Source: JAXMBX01 sp046349635
GTDB taxonomy: Bacteria > Planctomycetota > Planctomycetia > Planctomycetales > Planctomycetaceae
Length of the DNA: 59,711 nucleotides
Reading direction: 5' to 3'
NCBI GenBank assembly: GCA_046349635.1
Contig: JAXMBX010000032.1
Span: 1-59,711 of the forward strand
Shown one piece after another: positions 47,281 through 56,300 of this stretch (within the stretch, counting starts at the first letter, position 1; each line of letters begins with the position of its first letter). A program made the translations under genes and the position numbers. The notes below the pieces were generated by a model. It ran no database searches. It had not been told where the DNA came from and worked only from the letters and a program-made list of their open reading frames with translations.

Positions 47281-48231
47281 TTAAGCTCTCGCACGCAGAT
47301 TTCCATTCGAAAACGCCGTCGAAATCGCCGCCGGGATCTCCGCCTCCGCCAGCACCACTTTCGCCCGGTTTTCCTGCGTCAATGCCTTCATTTCCTGCTC
47401 CGCGGCCACCGCCTGCGCCCGCCGTTCCTCCGCCTTCGCCCGGGCCACCCGCACGTCAGCCTCCGCCTGATCCGCCTGCAACCGGGCACCCACGTTCACC
47501 CCCACGTCGATGTCCGCAATGTCGATCGAGACGATCTCAAACGCCGTCTGGGCGTCCAGGCTCTTCGCCAGCACCGCCTGGGCGATCAGCATCGGATTCG
47601 CCAGCACCTGGTTATGCGTCTCGCTGGAACCGATCGCCGAGACAATCCCCTCACCCACCCGGGCGATAACCGTCTCCTCCGTCGCTCCCCCGATCAACTG
47701 CGCCAGGTTCGTCCGCACCGTCACGCGCGCCCGGGCCTGCAGTTGAATTCCGTTCTTGGCCACTCCGTCCAATGTCGTCCGTCCCCCCGCACGCCGCGGA
47801 TCCGGACACTCAATCACTTTGGGATTCACGCTCGTGTTCACCGCTTCCAGCACGTCTCGCCCGGCCAGGTCAATCGCGGAAGCCGTGTCCCAGTCCAGGT
47901 CAATCTTCGCCCGGTGCGCGATAATCAACGCCTGAATCACACGTCGCGGATTTCCTCCAGCCAGATAGTGTGCCTCCAACGCCTGCGTGGAGATCGCCTG
48001 CAACCCTGCCTGCACCGCCATGATCTTGCAATCGACGATGGTCCGCGCATTCACCTTTCGCAGTGACATGAAGATCAGCGACAGCATACTGACCCGCGCC
48101 CGCGTGACGAACGCCTGCAGCCACAGGTTGAAATACTTGATGATGAAGACCAGTAAGAAGAGTGCGAGCAGCGCCAGGAAGCCGACCCCCACGAACACAC
48201 CGATGCCGATCAGCGAATTCATGTCACCCAT
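47281..48231 (-). CDS. floA: Flotillin-like protein FloA
   Basis: A 316-aa membrane-anchored flotillin of the FloA/YqfA (UPF0365) family. One N-terminal membrane helix (about 8-30) is followed by an SPFH-like region: FNLWLQAFVTRARVSMLSLI, AGGNPRRVIQALIIAHRAKI, DLAGRDVLEAVNTSVNPKVI, and then an Ala/Glu-rich helix (EADVRVARAKAEERRAQAVA, AAEQEMKAL). Flotillins form membrane microdomains where signalling and secretion proteins assemble. The ATG at 48231 follows GAGGAG; a nearby ATG at 48222 is also possible. The upstream gene ridA is divergent. Confidence 0.92.
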   Translation of the reverse strand: MGDMNSLIGIGVFVGVGFLALLALFLLVFIIKYFNLWLQAFVTRARVSMLSLIFMSLRKVNARTIVDCKIMAVQAGLQAISTQALEAHYLAGGNPRRVIQALIIAHRAKIDLDWDTASAIDLAGRDVLEAVNTSVNPKVIECPDPRRAGGRTTLDGVAKNGIQLQARARVTVRTNLAQLIGGATEETVIARVGEGIVSAIGSSETHNQVLANPMLIAQAVLAKSLDAQTAFEIVSIDIADIDVGVNVGARLQADQAEADVRVARAKAEERRAQAVAAEQEMKALTQENRAKVVLAEAEIPAAISTAFSNGNLRARA

Positions 48232-48408
48232 GCGTCCGTTCTCCTCTTCCTCGCGTCCCACGTGCGGCGCGCGGGTGCATCTGCGTCTCTGTCGAGTGTT
48301 TGCGTTACTGGGGAATTTGGATGTCTCCATCCACCCTTCCACTGTAAAGTGTCACCTGTCAAATTGCAATTTTTCTCACCTCGCCACCTCCACGATTGAG
48401 GGACTCTC

Positions 48409-48873
48409 ATGAGCGCTGAACTCCGCCTCCAGGAATTGAAACTCCTCCTCCCCGCCCCGCAAAAACCCGTCGGAACATATATCCCCGTCGTCCGGGTCGG
48501 GAATCTGATCTATGTCTCCGGCCACGGTCCCACCCTCCCCGATGGCAAGCAGCTCAAGGGGGTCGTCGGGGCCGATCTCACTGAAGAACAAGGCAAACAA
48601 GCCGCTCGCGCCGTCGGCCTCGCCATGCTCTCCACCATTCGCAACTATCTCGGGTCCCTCGACCGCGTCGTTCGCCTGGTGAAGGTTCTCGGCATGGTGA
48701 ATTGCACCTCCACCTTCGAACATCATCCCAACGTCATCAATGGCTTCAGCGATCTGATGGTCGAAGTCTTCGGCGAACACGGACGCGCTGCGCGCAGTGC
48801 CGTCGGCATGGGTTCTCTACCATTCCGCATCGCTGTCGAAGTCGAAGCCATCCTCGAAATTCACGGCGAATAA
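48409..48873 (+). CDS. RidA/YjgF-family protein
   Basis: A 154-aa protein of the RidA family in its longer, Atu1953-like form. Motifs are VRVGNLIYVSGHGPTLPDGK, ADLTEEQGKQAARAVGLAML and GRAARSAVGMGSLPFRIAVE, the last with the conserved Arg that binds imine or enamine substrates in RidA. Members hydrolyse reactive enamines from PLP enzymes or have related roles; this subgroup is less studied. A link to the PLP enzymes nearby is only a guess. Confidence 0.9.
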   Translation: MSAELRLQELKLLLPAPQKPVGTYIPVVRVGNLIYVSGHGPTLPDGKQLKGVVGADLTEEQGKQAARAVGLAMLSTIRNYLGSLDRVVRLVKVLGMVNCTSTFEHHPNVINGFSDLMVEVFGEHGRAARSAVGMGSLPFRIAVEVEAILEIHGE

Positions 48874-49161
48874 GCCGTCTTATTGCCAATGTCTGCTCGC
48901 ATCCGGTTCGCCCCTACGCCGGTACTCCGGCAAGTGGGTCGCAGAGCGAAAAGCAGACGCATCTGGTGGCGAGATGGAAGACGCCAATCACCGCGCGAGC
49001 GACGTGCATTCTCAAAAAAAACTTGGGAAAATCCGGAGTTTTTTCCTCTCTCCCCGGCCACCACAACATCCGCAGACCTCCGAGAGACCCCGAAAACGCG
49101 GGGTTTTTTTAGGTTTTTTGATCCAATCATGCAAAAATCCCGGGAAAAACGCCGGATTTCA
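48874..49161. other. Gene-free stretch after ridA
   Basis: No gene is seen. A short stem-loop with a T-run lies at 49088-49110. The base composition near 49010-49150 is unusually rich in runs of A and T. Confidence 0.4.
49088..49110 (+). terminator. Possible terminator after ridA
   Basis: CCCC ... GGGG with an 8-nt loop and then seven T. The stem is short and 215 bp from the ridA stop, so it is only a candidate. Confidence 0.4.
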
Positions 49162-49190
49162 TTGACAATTTGCGCCAAGAGGAGAAAACT
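49162..49190 (+). promoter_or_regulatory. Candidate promoter of the HU gene
   Basis: TTGACA at 49162-49167, a 17-bp spacer and AAAACT as a weak -10 (49185-49190). It lies about 180 nt before the HU start. Confidence 0.35.
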
Positions 49191-49370
49191 ATCGACACGT
49201 TTGGTTCTTCACTACAGCACGAGCGCGTTTGATTTCAGCATTGCGAACCACTCAACGGTCACTGGCCGTCCGTGTCTCGCGACTTTCAAACTGCTGACGC
49301 AAAACGGGTCGAAGAGCCATCTGCAGGACACCACCCGATCACTTTTATTCAGGCAGAACAGGAGGTCAGC

Positions 49371-49694
49371 ATGTCGAAAAAGGGCGCGTCCGTTAAGCCG
49401 ATGAGCAAGTCCGAAATCACCAACACCATCGCTGAAAAAACCGGCATCAGCAAAAAGGAAGTCGGGGCAGTCCTCGAAGCCTTGGCCGGTTTGATCGGCG
49501 GGGCTTTGGGCAAAAAGGGACCGGCTGTCTTCAGCCTCCCCGGCGTCGCGAAGTTCAAGATCATTCGCAAGCCCGCCACCAAGGAACGCAAGGGCATCAA
49601 TCCCTTCACCAAGGAAGAGACCATCTTCAAGGCGAAGCCCGCACGCAACGTCATCAAGATTCAGGCGCTCAAGGCCCTCAAGGATCAAGTCTGA
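49371..49694 (+). CDS. HU/IHF-family DNA-binding protein
   Basis: A 107-aa histone-like protein. MSKSEITNTIAEKTGISKKE and VGAVLEALAGLIGGALGKKG form the dimerisation helices, then FSLPGVAKFKIIRKPATKER and GINPFTKEETIFKAKPARNV form the DNA-binding arm. The last part lacks the classical GRNPxTG form but keeps its GINPFTKE outline. It would bend DNA in the nucleoid. A near-perfect AGGAGGT lies 5 nt before the ATG, implying high translation. Confidence 0.92.
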   Translation: MSKKGASVKPMSKSEITNTIAEKTGISKKEVGAVLEALAGLIGGALGKKGPAVFSLPGVAKFKIIRKPATKERKGINPFTKEETIFKAKPARNVIKIQALKALKDQV

Positions 49695-50174
49695 TCCACA
49701 GCCGCCAACACCCGATTGCCCTTGTCTGATCTTGCGATCAGATTCTGCGGACCGCTTTTGCCCCTCGCGAAATCACAATTTCGCAGCCGTCCATCGGTGT
49801 GTTCGTCAGCGATCTCCCGGGAGATGCCGCCCATCAACGAAACATGGGCGGCGTCTTCAGCGGGGTTCGCTCTACCTCTTCATTTCTGCACCGGCTCCCA
49901 GTTCTCCGATCATTCTCGCGGAGAGACAGATCGCGCGCAGCGGTAGCAGGCATTCTCGCTGGAGTCGAACTCTCTGCAGACCGTTTCCGGCGCACCTCAA
50001 TACGCGCAATCGCGCAGGGATTGCTGCGCCAAACGGGCGTTATCCCTCGGATTTAACCGTCCGGGATTTAACCAAGTGACGGGCTGGTTCGTCACTGCGC
50101 AGCAGCGCACAGTCTCAGCAAAAACCCGCCGGAGATGGCCCCAAACTTAATTTTGGGGCAAAAAGTAAACTGCA
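49695..50174. other. Gene-free stretch
   Basis: 480 bp with no credible gene between the HU gene and a convergent small zinc-ribbon gene. A stem (GCCCCAAA/TTTGGGGC) lies at about 50137-50160 and may mark transcript ends. Confidence 0.4.
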
Positions 50175-50294
50175 CTACTTCAGGGCTTTGTGGCAAACCT
50201 TGCAGCGCACCATCGTCCGAACGATCTTCCCGCACTTGGGGCAGCGCTTCGTCTTGCGGTTGATTTTGAATCGTGTACGAGGACGGTAAACCAT
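50175..50294 (-). CDS. 39-aa zinc-ribbon protein
   Basis: A very basic 39-residue protein, MVYRPRTRFKINRKTKRCPK then CGKIVRTMVRCKVCHKALK. Two CxxC pairs (CPKC and CKVC) fit a zinc ribbon. The basic N-terminus and size recall small ribosomal proteins such as L36, but the spacing is different, so it could be an RNA- or DNA-binding protein. It lies too close to the limit for length-based gene finders. Overlapping frames are not credible. Confidence 0.6.
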   Translation of the reverse strand: MVYRPRTRFKINRKTKRCPKCGKIVRTMVRCKVCHKALK

Positions 50295-50639
50295 TTTCCA
50301 TCAATTCCTTATATCAATTCCCCGCCGATTTCCCGCGGGGAGTGACCATTACAGCGAAAGATCCCCCCCACGGCAAGTCTTCCTCCAAAGATTCCTCCCG
50401 AAATCCATGTTTTGGCGGTTTGGTCAATCCACGACCCTCTCTTTAAAACTGTTAAAACAGGAAAGTCTTGACCCAAGTCTCTGCCACCTTTAGAATTTGT
50501 CTCAAGATTGATCGGTCGGAGATCGGTCAGGCGCTCGGTTGGCAAGACGCAAAAAACTCATCTCACCACTGTGACCTGAGCCAGGAAGCAAAACAGGTAC
50601 AATTTCGTTTGTGACTCCATCGTCGGAAGAGGATCGCCC
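50295..50639. other. Divergent gap before csrA
   Basis: 345 bp between the zinc-ribbon gene and csrA. No gene is seen; it should hold promoters for both. Confidence 0.35.
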
Positions 50640-50840
50640 ATGTTGGTGCTGTCGAGGAAAAAAAATGAGAGCATTGTGATCGACGATAACATCGTCATCA
50701 CGGTCGTGGAAGTTCGTGGGGACAAGGTTCGCCTGGGCATTCAGGCCCCGAGGGAAGTCCCCGTTCATCGGAGTGAGGTCTATGACGCCATTCATTCCGA
50801 TTCGGAAGAACAACCCCCCCAAGTCTCTCCTGCCAACTGA
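50640..50840 (+). CDS. csrA: Carbon storage regulator CsrA
   Basis: A complete 66-aa CsrA, an RNA-binding dimer that controls translation by covering GGA-containing ribosome sites. MLVLSRKKNESIVIDDNIVI and VRLGIQAPREVPVHRSEVYD are fully conserved, with RNA-contact residues L4, R6 and R44. The last 15 residues are acidic and variable. Possible targets in this window include the pilus genes, as CsrA often represses surface attachment, but this is inference. Confidence 0.96.
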   Translation: MLVLSRKKNESIVIDDNIVITVVEVRGDKVRLGIQAPREVPVHRSEVYDAIHSDSEEQPPQVSPAN

Positions 50841-51055
50841 TTTGTCCGTCTGCGGATTGCAGGCCTGCACCTGCACTTTTCATCCGTGCGGCATTTCATT
50901 TGACTTGTGATTCCTCCGTTGTTGGTGACTTCCTCCACAGCGAACCCCGTTCTTGGGAAACACTTTTCCCGGACTGTGAAGTCTCCATTCCTTCCGCAAA
51001 CAGTCACTCAGTTTTTTGACTCTCATCTCTTTCGCCCCGCGAACGATTCCTTTGC

Positions 51056-51084
51056 TTGACTTACCGCACGCCTCGCGATAGTCT
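51056..51084 (+). promoter_or_regulatory. Promoter of the tRNA-Glu gene
   Basis: TTGACT (51056-51061), a 17-bp spacer and TAGTCT (51079-51084), about 20 nt before the tRNA. It fits a sigma-70-type promoter. Confidence 0.55.
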
Positions 51085-51104
51085 TACCCTCGTTCAAGAC
51101 AACC

Positions 51105-51178
51105 GGCCCCATCGTCTAACCCGGTTAGGACACAGGGTTTTCATCCCTGCAATAGGGGTTCAAATCCCCTTGGGGTCA
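51105..51178 (+). tRNA. tRNA-Glu (anticodon UUC)
   Basis: A full cloverleaf of 74 nt. The acceptor arm is GGCCCCA with TGGGGTC (one G-U pair), the anticodon arm CAGGG/CCCTG has loop TTTTCAT giving anticodon UUC (Glu), and the T arm is AGGGGTTCAAATCCCCT. CCA is not encoded. A terminator follows directly. Confidence 0.95.
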
Positions 51179-51184
51179 CTTCTC

Positions 51185-51219
51185 AATACGGATCGCTCGC
51201 CGATCCGTATTTTTTTTTT
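51185..51219 (+). terminator. Terminator of the tRNA-Glu gene
   Basis: AATACGGATCG with CGATCCGTATT forms an 11-bp stem, followed by a long T-run. Confidence 0.9.
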
Positions 51220-51309
51220 GCGCCCATTGTCCCCACCGGACTTTCTCATTCTCGGTACGGTGCGTCTTGACGCACCTTTCCATTCGGCATCGACTAGACC
51301 AGAGCTCCG

Positions 51310-53208
51310 CTACCGCAACCCCAGCTCCTCACGCGCGATCTCCATCAGTCCTAGTGGGATCACCCAGTACCCCCACCCGATCGGACCCGGAGGCAGCGAC
51401 CCCCGCGCCTCACTCACCAAACCCCCTTCCGTACGCACCAGCAGGCTCACCTGCGATTTCAGGTACGGCAGGATCGCCGCCGGCGACGGAATCGACAGCG
51501 CATCCACGTCGATATTCCCCCGCTGGAATTGCGCCGCTCCCAGTTCTCCCAGGTACGGCAGCGCCGGCACAAAAACTCTCCCCAGGCTCTGCAGGTCGAG
51601 ATAATTGAGGCACACTAGGTCCCCCGCCGGTACTTTCACCGCCGGAGTCTCTCCCGACAATTTCGACGAAAATCGCTCCGCTTTGCTGTCTTTCAAAAAC
51701 CGCAAATGGGCTTTCAACGCCTGCGGATGAATCGCCACGATCAGGTGTTTCTCCGTCAGGCAGAACGCCGGCGCCCACGGTTGAGGCTTCAGCAGCATCA
51801 GATTCAGAAAGTGAATCCGCTCACCCAGGAATTCTCCCTCCGCCAGATTAGCGCCGTTGCTCCGCTCATCGAACGGCGGAAGTTTCGTGCGGATCAGTTG
51901 CACAATCTGGGTGAACATCCGTTTGGCCCGTTGGCCATCCCGAATCTCAACCTGCGCCACGAGTCCCGTCGCCAGCAGTCCCCCCGTCTCGGGAGCATCG
52001 TAAATCGTCCAGCACGACCCCAACGCCGGCAACAGGTCTTGCTCGATCGAAAATCCTAACTGCTCGTCCAGATCACCCAACGGATCTTTCTTGCTTCTCG
52101 GGATCGCATTCAGCCCCTCCAGGCTCTTGATGATCGTGCGCGTCTCTTTCAGCACCCGCGCACCATCGATACTCACCCCCAGCACCATCTGGGCATTCGA
52201 GGGAATCGTCTCAAAGTTCTTGGCGGTCAGTCCATCCGCGGCAAACAGAGACCAGAGCCGTTCTTTCTTTCCCCCCTGGTCCACAAACATCCGATTGACG
52301 ACTTGCCCCTCTTTCAGCCCGGTCGAGCTGCTGATCGATTCGATCTGGTCCAGCCCCGTGATGGTTGCCATCCCGCGCACAACGGCCCCTTGCAAACCAA
52401 ACTGCGTTGCCGCCAGTTCCATCCCCTTGTGCACGTCCAGCCACAGATGTGCCCCCATCCGCTCTTGGGTCACCTGCTCCACACCCTTCTGGTAGCGGGG
52501 ATTCTTTTCCAGCAGCTTTTCCTTCCCTTTGAGCCGTTCCACCAAAGGCTCGATCATCCCCTCATTCGTCGACAGAATCAGATATTTGTCGTGCCGATGC
52601 GCGACCAGCGGAAAAGGTGTCCGCAATTCCAGAATGTCAACTTTCGACAGCGTCTCCGGCTTCTGGAAACGCCTCCCCCGGATCATTTTCAGAAATTCGA
52701 GTATCCCCTTCTCGAAGGCATCCATCCCCTCCCCGAAATTCACCAGGACCACACCATTCAATCCGGCCCCGATCGCCTGGGACTGCGTCAGCGTTCCACC
52801 CTTCTGGCTGGCCTCTTTTCGCGCCTGGTTCACACGGTTCACGTCATAGTTGATGAACACGCACCCCGGCCGGCTCCACAGCAGTTGGAAGAACTCCCGG
52901 ATCATTTCTGGCTTGAAATGACCGTTCGCGCTCGACTCCATGTTGTCTTCCACGATCACGCTCAGGCCGTTTTCAGTCCGCTTCACGAACTCCTGGAATT
53001 CCACGTCCCCGATCAGCCCTTCAAACTCCGTTCCTCCCTTGCGAATCGGCGCACGCTCTGCCCACTCCGCATACACGATCGTATCCGCCGGAGCGCTCCG
53101 GATCAGTCCCGTGTCTCGTTCCCCGGGAGGCAGTCCCCAGACTCCGCCCAATCCGTACAGCAACGCCACAAACCACGTGATCAGCCCGATATCCGGCACC
53201 GAGACCAT
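51310..53208 (-). CDS. DUF3352-like exported protein, unknown
   Basis: A 632-aa protein. The N-terminus (GLITWFVALLYGLGGVWGLP) is a likely signal or anchor, followed by APADTIVYAEWAERAP, which resembles the start of DUF3352 proteins (their 'Pro-Ala-Asp-Thr' opening). The body alternates beta strands and helices; no catalytic motif is recognised. An AGGGAGG sequence lies 6 nt upstream. The gene is upstream and divergent from the tRNA and is followed on the same strand order by the giant secretin region, but a terminator separates the two. Confidence 0.6.
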   Translation of the reverse strand: MVSVPDIGLITWFVALLYGLGGVWGLPPGERDTGLIRSAPADTIVYAEWAERAPIRKGGTEFEGLIGDVEFQEFVKRTENGLSVIVEDNMESSANGHFKPEMIREFFQLLWSRPGCVFINYDVNRVNQARKEASQKGGTLTQSQAIGAGLNGVVLVNFGEGMDAFEKGILEFLKMIRGRRFQKPETLSKVDILELRTPFPLVAHRHDKYLILSTNEGMIEPLVERLKGKEKLLEKNPRYQKGVEQVTQERMGAHLWLDVHKGMELAATQFGLQGAVVRGMATITGLDQIESISSSTGLKEGQVVNRMFVDQGGKKERLWSLFAADGLTAKNFETIPSNAQMVLGVSIDGARVLKETRTIIKSLEGLNAIPRSKKDPLGDLDEQLGFSIEQDLLPALGSCWTIYDAPETGGLLATGLVAQVEIRDGQRAKRMFTQIVQLIRTKLPPFDERSNGANLAEGEFLGERIHFLNLMLLKPQPWAPAFCLTEKHLIVAIHPQALKAHLRFLKDSKAERFSSKLSGETPAVKVPAGDLVCLNYLDLQSLGRVFVPALPYLGELGAAQFQRGNIDVDALSIPSPAAILPYLKSQVSLLVRTEGGLVSEARGSLPPGPIGWGYWVIPLGLMEIAREELGLR

Positions 53209-53297
53209 TGCCCGCCTCCCTCAAGTCCCCTTTTGATGAACGCTTCGTGCTTCTCAGTCTACTTGGGCCTTCTGACAGCGCATAGCAACGCGCAAAC

Positions 53298-53332
53298 AAA
53301 AAACACGGCGGACTCTTTCGAATCCGCCGTGT
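53298..53332 (-). terminator. Terminator of the giant secretin gene
   Basis: ACACGGCGGA with TCCGCCGTGT, a 10-bp stem, followed on the minus strand by six T and more T after one G. Confidence 0.88.
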
Positions 53333-53362
53333 CGTAATCATTCAGTCTCAGGCTCGAGAGGC

Positions 53363-56300
53363 TTACTGCAACGGGATACCCATCGCTTCTTCCTCTTCTT
53401 CCTGGATGATAATTCTCGGAGTCACCATCAACATCAGGCTCGTCGTTTCGCGACCGATACCCGTGTTCTTGAACAAACGGCTCAGGTACGGAATCTTGTT
53501 CAAGATCGGCACGCCGGTCATGTTCCGCCCTTCACGCAGACGCTTCACGCCGCCGAGCAGAACTGTACCGCCGTCAGGCACGCTCACCGTCGTCTGCACG
53601 ACGATACTCTCGACCACAGGCTGCTGGACGGTTGTGGAGACTCCACCACCCGCCTGCCCTTGGATACCGCCACCGGTTCCCGCGGCACCCGCCACGCCAC
53701 CGGCCGTTCCGGTACCGCCGCCGACACCGCCGACACCACCAGAGGTACCGCCGATACCGCCGAAGCCGCTCGTACCACCGGCACCACCGCCGCTCGCACC
53801 ACCGAAGCCGCCGCCGCCGCCGAAGCCGCCGCCGCCGAAACCGCTACCTTGCTGGCCGCCCAATTGGCCGCCACCACCGACCCCGGTTCCACCGGCCGTC
53901 GTTCCCGAGCCGCCACCGGCGATCGTGTACGTGAACACTTCAGTAATCGTCGTGAAGATCGGCACCACCTGCAGTCGCACGTAACGGCGATCCGCAGACA
54001 CCACCGCGGAGACGTTCAGCTGCACACCGTCAGGAATCGGAACGATAATCGGCTGGAAGCCGACCGAGAACACTCCCACCACAGGCACCACGCTGATCAC
54101 GAACGGGCGAGTCACCCGATCCTGCATCGTCGCGGATTGGCCGTTGAACAGGGTCACTTTCGGTGCGAACATGATGTTCGTCCGGCGATCACCCTGGGCC
54201 GCCTGGATGAAGAAGAACGTTTCAATATCGCTCAGGATCGCCATACCGACCTGCAAGCCGGCATCCGGTGAGTATCCGCCGAACTGCGGAATACCGACCG
54301 AGAAGCTACCCTGCCGGAACGGAATGTCCAGGTCCGAGGAGAATGTCGTCGGATTCGTCATACCGACAATCGTGCCGTACTTCGGATAACGATCGCGGTT
54401 CGCCAGGTCACGGGCCGGGGCCGGGTCGAACGGTGCACCTTGGCTCGTCCCTGATGTTCCAGTCGTTCCAGTAGTCCCCGCCGTTCCAGTAGTTCCCGCC
54501 GTTCCAGTAGTTCCCGCCGTCCCGGTGGTTCCCGCTGTCCCGGTGGTTCCTGTAGTTCCAGTAGTTCCACCAGTCGTTCCCACGGTTCCCTGTGCGTTCG
54601 TCCCCGTCGAAGTCGTCGACGATCCGCCCGTGATTGTTCTCAACCCGCCGACGCCGTACGGAGGCAGCAGTTGACCGAACTGTTCACCCTGCGGACCACC
54701 GACGTTATCCTGGAAGTTGAAGTCGAAGTTCACACCGATACGTTCGAAGAACAAATCCGACACCGTGATAAACCGGCATTCCACCGTCACCTGCAGATCC
54801 TGCAGACGACGCAGTTGGGCCAGCAGATCCACAATTTCTTCATGCACCGCCTGAGTCTGGCGGATGACCAGGCTCAACGTCGTTTCATTAGATTCAATAT
54901 TCCCGCGTCCGCCCACTTCCATCCACGAATCCGGTTCGATGGTGTGAACGATCAGGTTGATCAGTGAATCAAAGTCAGGCGTCGACATCGTCTGGCTGCC
55001 GGGACGAATCGAGTCCCGGTTTCCATTCAAGCCGCCTCCCAGTCCGCCGCCTGCCGCATTCTCCGGAACCTGCGCGAACGACTGACCGGACATCGGTCGG
55101 CCCTTCGTCGAGGCAAAGCTCGGCGCCGCTGCCGATCCGCCAATCCCGCTTCCGCCGGCAGATGAGAACAACGTGTTTTCAGAGAACGGTGAATAAGGCG
55201 TCGGATTCGAGATCGGAATCACTAGGTCCGCGACCGAGTAAGTCCTCACCACAGCTTCGCCGCGACGGCGAACCGTGCTCGTGATCTTAAGCACTTCGTC
55301 CTTCGTCATGTATCCCAGACGCAACGGCTCCAGGATCAGGTTCAGGGCGCTCTTCAGCTGGATTCCCTCCACGTTCAACGTGACCGGGACGTCCTTCTCC
55401 ACCCGTTCCTCTTCCAGGCCCGCGTCATCCATCACAATGTTAATCCCCGCCTGCGCGGCCAGTTGCTGGATCACGCTGCTCAGCGGTTCCTTGTCGAACT
55501 TCAGCGTCACCTCGCGGCTCAGGCTCCGTTCGATCTGCTTTTCCTTCTCCGTTCGCTTATGCGTATCCGGACCGTACTTCCCGGCTCGCTTCTTCGTGAT
55601 GTCCGCCCACTTCTTCATGTCGTAGGCAATCGAATCCTTCGCCACGCTGTTCACCGCCGACCATTCGACGTCGTCCAGTTGGTCGAAGTAGCTCCGTTCC
55701 TTCGCATCCTTCAGCCGTTCGTTGCTGTCCACCCGCCGGGCGAACACCGACTTCCACACCAACAGCTGCGTCGCGGGGTTGTTCGGATCCATTTCCTGGG
55801 CCTTCTTGGCCAGCACTTCCGCTTCCGCATAACGCCGCTCGTCCATCAACCGGTTGAATTGATCCACCAGTTCCGCCATGTCCTGCTCGATCCGCAGGTC
55901 GTTCTGGATCTGACGCTCTCTGTCCCGCTTGACTTCCTGATTCCGTTCCTTCATGTCCAGGTTCGGGCCCTGTTGCTTCAAGGTCGCTTGGGTAAGTTCA
56001 CGCGTCCGATTGATCGATCGATTGAGAGGCGCCAGCATTTCCGCCGGCAACTCCGACTTCGTGACTTGATCCTGCGCATCTTCCAGGATCTTGGCAGCCT
56101 GTTTAGGATCCTGTTCCCGCAGCCGTTCCGCCCGGAAAACGAGTTTCATCACGTCGTCTCGCAACTTGCTCAGTCGGACCTGGTACTTCTCATCTGTCTC
56201 TTCCAGCTTCGACGGAACTTTCCCTTCTCCACTGGATTCCTTCGCGTCAACCGCCTCCTTCTCGGCGATCTGTTCTTCAGCTTCTTCCGTGTTCGTCTGG

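Noticed and set aside
49695..50079. Frames after the HU gene
   Set aside because: Several overlapping frames of similar length, none with a ribosome site or recognisable domain.
54455..54590. 18-bp tandem repeat as a regulatory array
   Set aside because: It lies in frame inside the secretin gene and encodes a GTT/GTA protein tract.
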